Shown: positions 56,401 through 64,000 of the stretch, in pieces
Layout: each line of letters begins with the position of its first letter
How positions within the stretch are numbered: the first letter of the stretch is position 1
Source of the DNA: Rosa chinensis
Lineage: Eukaryota; Streptophyta; Magnoliopsida; Rosales; Rosaceae
Direction: 5' to 3'
DNA: 64,000 nt
Assembly (NCBI RefSeq): GCF_002994745.2
Contig: NC_037093.1
Location: 47,844,384 to 47,908,383, forward strand
Position numbers and translations under genes: made by a program
The notes under the pieces: model-generated
The model's input: the letters and a program-made list of their open reading frames with translations, nothing else
What the model was told of the DNA's origin: nothing
The model's database searches: none

Positions 56401-56604
56401 AACACAAGTGGAATATCTCTACGGTTTATCCAAGACATCACCATTACAAAGGATTAACATGTTTGCATCAGAGAGATAAGGTTCATAAACAGAATAAACA
56501 ATAACCAGAGCAGAGAGTAAGCCTTTCTGTGCATATAATTTCCAGATACCCATGTAAATCACTGATTTATAAACTAAATTAGGGGAAAGAATGTGAACTA
56601 TATT
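53428..56604. other. AT-rich region, possibly introns of a disrupted minus-strand gene
   Basis: No confident exon. Local features: GCAACAAGAATGTTATAATA-containing 28-bp unit duplicated at about 54927-54982, and repeats of TTGATATTCATGGA/GATAACTTGTT at 54890-55260. If the exon at 56607 belongs to a host gene, this stretch would be downstream introns or UTR. I could not identify further exons. Confidence 0.35.
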
Positions 56605-56606
56605 AC

Positions 56607-56925
56607 CTGAGGAATTCAATCCGTAGATATCATCAGCAAGGGAGGCAAAACTGGGATAATGCACGAATGCTGCATTGGCTGAAGTCTCCATGTTGCCAAG
56701 AACAATTTTTGTAAGTCCTTTCCGCCCATGAGTAAAAGCAGCTAAACGACCTTTATGAAAGATCAACATCTGCCTTTTCTTACTAACCAATAATGGTACT
56801 GTAGCATCATCAATCTCAGCAGCATGCATAACAACCTTGTGTTTCCAGAGGAACTGATTTATCTCATTCACCACATAATTCTTCTTCAAAAAGACATTAA
56901 CTCTAGAATCAGATGTTGGCAGAAA
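56607..56925 (-). other. Unidentified coding exon of a host gene, cut at its 5' side
   Basis: The minus strand has an open frame from about 56925 to a clean GT donor at 56606 (...LADDIYGLNSSG then GTAATATAG). It includes FLKKNYVVNEINQFLWKHK, VVMHAAEIDDATVPLLV, RQMLIFHKGRLAAFTHG and NAAFVHYPSFASLADD. Codon use and composition look like a real, conserved exon, but I do not recognise the family. The frame continues past the donor only as intron read-through to 56419. Its 5' side abuts the GTAACTGACCATG repeats of the copia element, suggesting that insertion or rearrangement separated it from the rest of its gene. Confidence 0.55.
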
Positions 56926-56934
56926 ACAATGATC

Positions 56935-56990
56935 AGGTAACTGACCATGTAACTGGTCAGGTCACTGACCATGTACCTGATCGAGTAACA
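56935..56990 (+). repeat. GTAACTGACCATG-type repeats in the copia leader
   Basis: About four 12-base units alternating GTAACTGACCAT, GTAACTGGTCAG, GTCACTGACCAT and GTACCTGATCGA, the same wording as the coding repeats at 59690-59895 in this element. Confidence 0.8.
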
Positions 56991-57382
56991 AAACTGAAAT
57001 TGTGTTTTGTGTTTTAAAACTATGCTTCAGTTTTATCTTCCAAAGAAGTGGTCAAGTATGGTTTTAGAATACAAAACAGCAATATGCATGCTTGATGAAA
57101 ATAAATACGGATACTTAGAAATTTTTCTTCTGTCTAAAGATGTGGATAAATTTCTTTGGATAACTTGTTTTCATTGAACATGGTATATTGATAAAGAACT
57201 CCAGGATGTTATGCTTCTGCTCAAAAGTGTTGCTTAACATTATTTTTGGTTATGGACTGATATGAATGCAAGTATGGATTGTTTAGGTTTTCTGTATGTT
57301 CTTGTTTTGGTTGCTTAAAGCTAAATAAAACACAGAAAACTTAAAGTTATTTTCTTTACAAATTGAGAACTCACATGAATTT

Positions 57383-57858
57383 TTGTTTTGCTCCTTAGGT
57401 AACTCTTACATGAACTTGAACAGTGTCTTGATGTTAACTGGAACCAACTATAGAGCTTGGCTAGATTCTGTAGAGAACTATATGGGAATGCATGAGAACA
57501 TAGACTATTGCTTCACTGAGGACAAACCTGAAGACTTAACTGAAAAGAGCACTAAGAAGGAAACTGATCTTTACAAGAAGTGGCATAGATCCAATAGAAT
57601 GGCTAAGAACCTCATTCGTACCTCTATGTCCAAGACTGTCAGAGGAAGTATAGAAGAACCTGAGCTAGCATCAGATTTTCTGGAACTCATAGGTGCTAAG
57701 TTTAAAGAAAGTGAAAAAGCAGAAGCTGCTAGGCTAACCAAGGAGTTTCATGATTTGAAGTACATGGGTTCAGGGGGAGTTAGAGAGCATATTATGAAGA
57801 TGATCAATATAAATGGCAGACTCAGGGAGCTCTTGATGGGGTTAGGGATGAGCAGGTA
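57383..57858 (+). pseudogene. Copia gag, N-terminal part
   Basis: UBN2-type copia Gag: LTGTNYRAWLDSVENYMGMH, DLYKKWHRSNRMAKNLIRTS, AARLTKEFHDLKYM. The start may be the ATG at 57383 or MNLNSVLML at 57410. After GRLRELLMGL the frame is lost by a single-base shift in a G run near 57838-57842, and the remaining gag continues in the frame of 57859 (HYALHSLPNSFSHLRTSYN). Confidence 0.88.
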
Positions 57859-60800
57859 GTGCATTATGCACTACATTCCTTGCCTAACAGTTTTAGTCAT
57901 CTTAGGACCAGTTACAACTCTCAAAAGGGAAACTGGACTCTAGATGAACTTATATCCATCTGTGTGGATGAAGAATCTAGGATCAAGGAAGAAAAGGAAC
58001 CTGCTACAACCATTAACCTCCTTGAGAAGCCTAAAAGGAAAAAGCCCCAAAATAAGCTCAAGCCTATCAAAGCCATAACTAAGAGTTCAACAGCTGCAGT
58101 GGCCAAGGAAAATAGGCCATTTAGGTTCAAGTGCTACTTTTGCAAAAGAGTAGGACACATGAAAAAGGACTGCACTGGCTATAAAAATTGGTTAGCCAAA
58201 AAGGGTAAGATTTTTTCTAATACAGTTTTTTCTTTAGAAATTAATCTTATAAATGTTGAACCACAGTCTTGGTGGATAGATTCAGGCTCACCTATTCATA
58301 TTACTAATTCTTTGCAGGGATTCATAAGGAGGAGAATCCCAAAAAGTGATGAAGTGAACCTGTGTGTAGACAATGGCATGAGAGTGGCAGTCAAGGCTAT
58401 TGGAACCTTAAAGCTCGATTTAGGATTAGGAAAATTATTAGTTTTGGACAATGTTTTTTATGTACCTTCCATGAGAAGGAATTTGGCTTCAGTTTCTCTT
58501 TTAGTAAAATCTGGTTGTAGACTTGTTATGGATAGTAATAGAATTCTTATTTCTAAAAATTCTGTTCAAATTGGTTCTGGTGTTATTATGAATGATTATT
58601 TACAGTTAAATTGTTCAATGGCTCAACAAGAAATTTTACTTGTTGAAAATAACACAAACAGTACTAACACTTTAACAGGTGTTAAAAGAACCAAACTAAA
58701 TGAAAAGTTTGCATTTTTATGGCATAGAAGACTCGGCCATGTTTCAAAAGAGAGACTGAAAATTTTGGTGAAAAACAACATCCTAAATGAACTTGATTTT
58801 TCTGATCTAACAGACTGTGTTGAATGCTTTAAGGGAAAAATAACTAATACTAGAAAGAAGACTGCATATAGAAGCCAAAATTTATTAGAACTCATACACA
58901 CTGATATATGTGGACCATTTAGGCATCAAACTATCTGTGGGAATGTGTATTTTATCACATTCATTGATGACTTTTCTAGATACAGTTATATTTATCTACT
59001 TTCAGAAAAGGCACAAGCATTGAAAGCCTTTCAAATCTTTACGTCTGAGGTAGAAAATCAACTAGAAAAGAAAATCAAAACAGTGAGGTCAGATAGAGGA
59101 GGAGAGTTCTATGGAAAGTACACTGAATCCGGCCAACAAAAGGGTCCATTTGCCTTGTTTTTGCAAGACAATGGAATTAAAGCTTAATACACAACACCCT
59201 ATAATCCACAACAGAATGGTGTTGCAGAGAGAAAGAATAGGACTCTTTTGAACATGGTTAGATGTATGATGTGTACAACCGGTTTGCCTAAATTTCTGTG
59301 GGGTGAGGCTTTAAAAACTGCAAATTATATTTGCAATAGGACACCTAGCAAAGCCAAAGAAAATACTGCTTTTGAGCTTTGGTGTGGCAGGAAACCTAGT
59401 CTTCATCACTTTCATGTTTGGGGATGTCATGCAGAAGCTAGGATTTATAATCCAAGCTTGAATAAACTTGACCCCAAAACTGTTAGTTGCTATTTTATAG
59501 GTTATCCAGATAAATCTAAAGGCTATAAATTATATTCTGCTCATCATTCACCTAGAATTTTTGAAACACATCAAGTAAAGTTTCTTAGTGAAAAAGTTCA
59601 CAATACAAACCTTGAGGATTTAACCTTAGATTTTGAGGAAATTGTGTCAGATGAGAATGTAAGTGTAGCATTGCCTTTAGAACAAGATGTAACTGATCAT
59701 GTCACTGGTCACGTAACTGACCATGTCACTGACCAAGTAACTGTACCTGGTCTAGTAATTGGTCAAGTCACTGACCAAGTAACTGTACCTGGTTAAGTCA
59801 CTGACCATGTCACTGACCAAGTCACTGACCATGTAACTGACCAAGTAACTGTACCTGGTCAAGTAACTGACCACGTAACTGGTCAAGTAACTGAACCTCA
59901 CCATCCTCCAGTGGCTCAGCCTAGAAGATCACAGAGAGCAAGAAAACCAACTTATGGGGGGGAAGAAAGTGACTACATTATTTATCTGCAAGAAGCAGAA
60001 ATTGAAATGGATTGTGCAGAGAACAATGATCCAACCACATTTAATCAGGCCATTGAAAGTAGTGAATCTCATCAATGGCAGCTAGCAATGGAAGCAGAAA
60101 TTAATTCCATGAGTCAAAATACAGTTTGGAAATTAGTTGAACCTGACCCCAACCAGAAGCCTATAGGTTGTAAATGGGTTTTCAAAACCAAAAGAGATGC
60201 AAATGGCAATGTAGAGAGACATAAAGCAAGATTAGTTGCCAAAGGTTTTACACAGAAGGAGGGCATTGATTTTACTGAGACTTTTTCTCCAGTTTCTACA
60301 AAAGACTCGTTTAGGATAATCATGGTTTTGGTGGCTCATTTTGATATGGAGCTGCACCAGATGGATGTTAAAACAACTTTCTTGAATGGTGAACTAGATG
60401 AAGTGATTTATATGAGGTAGCCAGAAGGGTTTGTACAAGCTGGAAGTGAAAACTTAGTGTGTAAGTTAAGAAAATCAATTTATGGCCTAAAACAAGCTTC
60501 TAGACAATGGTACAAGAAATTTGATTCTGTGATTTCTACTTTTGGATTTACAGAAAATCTTGTTGATGAGTGTGTTTATTTGAAGACTGTTGGGAACAAT
60601 TTTATTTTTCTGGTACTCTATGTGGATGATATACTTTTAGCTAGTAGTAACATTAAACTGCTTAAAGATACCAAGAGTTTTCTGTCAAATAATTTTGACA
60701 TGAAAGACTTAGGAGAAGCATCCTATGTACTAGGCATTGAAATTAAAAGAGATAGAGCACAGAGACTACTTGGTTTGTCTCAACAGAATTATGTTACCAA

Positions 60801-61611
60801 AATTTTAAAGAGATTTGGTATGGAGAAGTGTGCAGCTGGAGAAGTTCCCATGTCCAAAGGAGATAAGTTAACCAAGAAGAAAAGTCCCAATAGTGATGTT
60901 GAGAAAGAAAATATGGAGTCAAAGCCTTATGCCAGACTTGTAGGAAGTCTCATGTATGCACAAGTCTGCACTAGGCCCGACTTGTCTTTTGCAGTAGGGA
61001 TTTTGTCAAGATTCCAATATAATCCAGGCCATGAACATTGGGTAGTTGGGAAGAAAGTGTTGAGATACCTGCAGAGAACTAAAAGCCACATGCTAGTTTA
61101 TAGGCAAGTGGAGGATCTGAAACTCATTGGATTCTCAGACTCGGATTTTGCAGGAAATTATCCAGACTCCAAGAAGTCGACTTGTGGATATGTATTCATG
61201 CTTGCAGGAGGTGCTATTGCTTGGAAAACTATGAAGCAAACTCTTGTTTCAACTTCTACTATGCAAGCCGAATTTATTACAGTATATGAAACTGTGTGTG
61301 AAGGACTTTGGATTAAGAATTTTCTCATGCTGACCAAAGTATTGAGTCACATTGTGGCAGACACACTTGTGATTTATTGTGACAATGAGGCTGCAGTTTT
61401 CTTTAGCAAGAACAGTAAAAGGTCAAATAATTCTAAACACATTGATCTAAAGTATTACAGTGTTAGAGAAAGAGTAAAGCATGGTGAAATAGCTGTTTTG
61501 AGTATTGACACAAATTCACAGCTAGCAGATCCTTTCACCAAGGCCTTGTCAGTAGCAGCATTCCAGAAGCATACAACAAGCATTGGAGTTTTAGCTAATC
61601 TAGATGCTTAG
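57859..61611 (+). pseudogene. Copia gag-pol polyprotein
   Basis: One frame of about 1,250 codons with three in-frame stops. Order: end of gag with CCHC knuckle (CYFCKRVGHMKKDC, about 58130), protease (WWIDSGSPIHITN, about 58275; D-S-G), GAG-pre-integrase (HRRLGHVSKERLKIL), integrase core (HTDICGPFRHQT; TVRSDRGGEFYG; catalytic glutamate in NGVAERKNRT), a VTDH/VTDQ repeat insert (59690-59895), RT (WKLVEPDPNQKPIGCKWVFK; LYVDDILLASS), RNase H ending LADPFTKALS. Stops: TAA 59185-59187, TAA 59794-59796, TAG 60418-60420. Each could derive from a glutamine codon by one C-to-T change. Catalytic motifs are intact, so the copy is recent compared with the gypsy elements. Confidence 0.93.
59690..59895 (+). 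repeat. 12-bp in-frame coding repeats (VTDH/VTDQ)
   Basis: About seventeen units of GTAACTGACCAT/GTCACTGACCAA/GTAACTGTACCT in the integrase-RT linker, encoding V-T-[DGVE]-[HQP]. Each DNA unit is partly self-complementary (GTAACTG/CAGTTAC). One TAA lies inside the array. Confidence 0.9.
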
Positions 61612-62229
61612 GTTCAGTAGAGAGTTAGTCCAGTTGGAGCAATTTAAAATTTTAAGGTTCTTGAGTTCTTGTATTTTTAGTTGTGATATTTTTGACTTTT
61701 GTTTATCACAACTTATTTGTAATGGCAGTTTATTATTATCAATAAAATTTCGAGGTATTTCCAAATATGATTTTGCTGCAGCTTTATTGTTTTATTTTGG
61801 AAATTATCATCTTGTTTTGAATGTCATACTTGCTATCAGATGGCTTAAATCATGTACAACATGATGCTAAGGTTCAAGCAATGTTTTAAGCCATCAGTGT
61901 TCAGAAAAATTGCTTGAGTTTCTGGTTTTAGAAACGTACAGTAGGACATAATATATGTTTACTTGTTGATACACATTAACATATATTGTATCACTTCTGG
62001 TTTGACATATGTGGATTGCAGGAGCTTATGTTTGTGGTTTTGAAACTCTGCATTTTTGTTAAAATGTATACTGTTTCTTGCTTTGCATAAGTAACTGTGA
62101 TCTGACCATGTTGGAATGAATTTTCGATTTGAGTTTGTTATCTGGCGCGCACTTTAGTAAGTTAAGTAGGTTTTGATGTTCTCTGGTGCAAATCATCGAG
62201 CATGATATGTGTGAGTCTAAGGGGGAGAT
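61612..62229 (+). other. Copia 3' noncoding region and PPT
   Basis: Noncoding, AT-rich, ending AAGGGGGAGAT (62219-62229), the polypurine tract typical of copia, directly before the LTR. Confidence 0.75.
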
Positions 62230-62706
62230 TGTAAGATCAAATGTGGACATAACACATATCATCATAAAGTAATTGATGATTAGCTTAATATCAATCCTAG
62301 TTTAACATGGATACAAACAGTAAATCAATACTTATAACTTAATGAAGCAGTGTATCTATTCATTAAGGTAAGTAATCCTATTCTTAGACTGCAAGAAAGA
62401 CTACAATGAAGTGTTACATTAAGAATCTAACTAGGAAACCTAAACCGATATGGATAGCTTTAATGGGAAGCTTCTTGAGGTTTAAGTCACCTATATATAC
62501 AGATGAATTGGTCCCTGATTACTACCGACGTTTTGCATATTGTTCTGTCCATTGAGAAGCAAGTTGGTAAGTAACAGAAGGCCATATTCAGTGTTCGTGT
62601 TTGCAGCTGCATAAGATGGAATCCATGACAGTGATTGCTGAAGGTAAGCCTTAACCCTTTTTATGATTGTGTGCATATGTTGTGAGCATGTATATGGTTT
62701 CTAACA
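62230..62706 (+). repeat. Copia 3' LTR
   Basis: 477 bp, TGTAAGATCAAATG...GGTTTCTAACA. TATA box CCTATATATACAG at about 62490. It contains the pyrimidine/purine transitions usual around the copia R region. Confidence 0.75.
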
Positions 62707-63311
62707 ATATGCTTTAACTCGGTTACCTACTAATAAAGAACTGCTAGCAAATGGATTGAGTTTGGGTTGGGGCTCAACCACAAGCATGCCTTTACCAAGT
62801 CTGCTCCAAATTTTTCAGGGTTTTAAAAACTTTGCCAAGTCTACACGAGATCTCATCATGAGCATGAGCTATAATTCATTAATCTTGGCGTCACCACTAG
62901 AGCCGTGCATCGTTGCTACCCAATGTCGAAACAAATAGCCTGGAGCATCCCCTCCCACGCCACTCAACGCCGAAACAATAACCTGCCGCACTTAACTTCC
63001 TCACTGTAGGAGCATCGAACCAGAGAACCAGCGCCCAGCATGAAAACCTTGGAACCAAGCCATTCCGAGATCCAGGCATTAGGAAACCATCCGTCCAACA
63101 GCAGAAAGACAACTACAACGCGACTAAAGTCGGCAGTGATGTCGACCATCGTCGGACGGGCAGCGATTGGAAAATCGAAAGCCGGCTAGGATTTAACGAG
63201 AAGAGAGATTCGGCTAGAGAGAAGCCGCTTTAGTTTTTATTGGATAAGATTGATTGAAAGTGTTAAATACATGGATAACCCTGAGATTAAATTAGAACTT
63301 ATAAGTGCATA
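62707..63311. other. Unassigned, GC-rich in part
   Basis: 62930-63200 is GC-richer, with short frames on the minus strand (62897-63112). Composition recalls the 5' part of the LINE-like retroposon at 34.4 kb, but I cannot align them by eye. No exon is supported. Confidence 0.35.
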
Positions 63312-63327
63312 GACGTAAGTGAATTTA

Positions 63328-63347
63328 CTCATCTCAAAAAAAAAAAA
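63328..63347 (+). mobile_element. Extreme 5'-truncated retroposon: tail only
   Basis: Twenty bases, CTCATCTC followed by A12, flanked by GACGTAAGTGAATTTA (63312-63327) and GATGTAAGTGAATTTA (63348-63363), a 16-bp direct duplication with one change. The TC-A(n) end matches the other LINE tails in the window. Confidence 0.7.
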
Positions 63348-63363
63348 GATGTAAGTGAATTTA

Positions 63364-64000
63364 GGATGTAAAGTTAGGGAGATAAAATGAAACTTAAAAA
63401 AAAAAAAGTAAAATAAAAAACGGCTAATATACATTTTCGGGTCAGCAATTCCAAAGTCAGAATCGTTCTAGCACCGATATGGCTGTATTGTTATTTTTTA
63501 TATATTTTTTTAAAAATTTTTTTAAGAATAAGAATCCCTCCTAATTTATTGAAAATAACGACTGCATTGTTATTGTATTTGAGAGTTGTAAAAAAGAAAA
63601 GATAGACCCTTTATGAGCGAGAGGTCGAGGCCTCTATGGCGGCGACTATTGGCATAGTTCCAGATTTGGGCTTGGTGAGCTGGTTTGAATAGCCCCTCAG
63701 TTCAGATTGTTCGAGTTCTATGGTGGCTAAGGAGGACATATAAATCTGGGTTCTGAATTTAATTTAATGTTCAAGGGAGCTTGCTTTTTCTTGCTGCTGC
63801 TGTAAGTTTATCTCCATTTAAGATATATGTTTCTTTTGTTAATTTCAGCTCTCTGCTTTGTGGTTCGATATGCCAGTAATTAATTTGTGTTCCGAGTGAG
63901 CATGTTCATTTATATTTCCTATTACTCCTTGTGCTCTTATAATAGTGGTTAAGTTTCCAGGTAGCTTAGGTAGAAACACAGGCACCATAAAACCAATTCA
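63364..64000. other. AT-rich, possible 5' end of a plus-strand gene
   Basis: After poly-A/T tracts, 63600-63805 has a leader-like composition ending CTTGCTGCTGCTGTAAGTTTA, a good GT donor context. This could be a 5'-UTR exon of a gene running off the right edge, but nothing coding is seen. Confidence 0.3.

Larger units (their letters stand above)
56930..62706 (+). mobile_element. Ty1/copia retrotransposon lacking a visible 5' LTR
   Basis: Contains a 5' leader (56930-57382), gag, one long pol frame, PPT (62219-62229) and a 3' LTR (62230-62706, TGTAAGATC...TTCTAACA). Pol order protease-integrase-RT-RNase H defines Ty1/copia. No sequence matching the 3' LTR is found upstream, where an unrelated exon lies, so the copy is 5' truncated or rearranged. 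The left end is approximate. Coding is damaged by one gag frameshift and three in-frame stops, but is otherwise well preserved. Confidence 0.85.

Noticed and set aside
61604..61864. 86-codon frame downstream of copia pol as an extra gene
   Set aside because: It lies in the 3' noncoding region, is AT-rich and has no motif.

Overview
This is nuclear DNA from a plant, almost certainly a eudicot. It is AT-rich and holds no bacterial-style operons. It contains spliced gene fragments with GT-AG introns, and nearly all of it is transposable elements (TEs) in several insertion layers. Some features recall Rosaceae genomes, but the sequence does not settle the species. I see no tRNA, rRNA, CRISPR array or virus. 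The only host-gene candidates are a cyclophilin-like gene at about 32.5-33.6 kb (minus strand), an unidentified exon at about 56.6-56.9 kb (minus strand) and a captured ethylene-receptor-like fragment at 39.5-39.8 kb.

Layout. 1-2426: the 5' part (LTR, PBS, gag) of a minus-strand Ty3/gypsy element of Tat type, running off the left edge. 2427-4706: unrecognised sequence with an LTR-like fragment. 4707-14730: a full-length Tat-type gypsy element (491-bp LTRs, decayed gag-pol, an antisense gene, a 102-bp tandem repeat). 14731-17237: remnant of a long LTR with a pyrimidine/CCA-rich tract. 17238-31309: one old LINE cut into three pieces. The first cut is a non-autonomous minus-strand LTR element (17713-26581), whose 3' LTR was itself hit by a 3.1-kb solo LTR (17785-20897). 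The second cut is a 1.36-kb solo-LTR-like insertion (27832-29186). 32.5-33.6 kb: PPIL1/CYP18-2-type cyclophilin. 33.7-36.5 kb: a 470-bp direct duplication flanking a 1-kb LINE-like retroposon. 36491-37492: Ty1/copia 3' end (minus). 37493-47701: the 3' part of another Tat-type element (minus). It is interrupted by a Tourist-type MITE (38169-38810) and by a 7.3-kb PIF/Harbinger transposon (39247-46528) that carries a transposase gene, a Myb/SANT gene and the captured receptor fragment. 47816-48975 and 49200-51684: two Mutator-like non-autonomous elements, the second with a nested hAT element. 52861-53414: 5'-truncated LINE with a 13-bp target duplication. About 56930-62706: Ty1/copia element with no visible 5' LTR. 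62707-64000: no confident gene.

Function. Little here works as a host pathway; the window records successive transposition. The most nearly functional unit is the Harbinger element. All three catalytic residues of its transposase and its partner Myb/SANT protein are readable, but one in-frame stop lies in transposase exon 1. The Tat-type elements share their PPT, PBS form, 3' tandem repeats and an antisense gene. The antisense gene appears to have its own leader and promoter-like region, and this is the most biologically interesting recurring theme. Most exact boundaries come from target-site duplications read directly in the sequence. Family names are from recognised protein motifs, and no database search was run.
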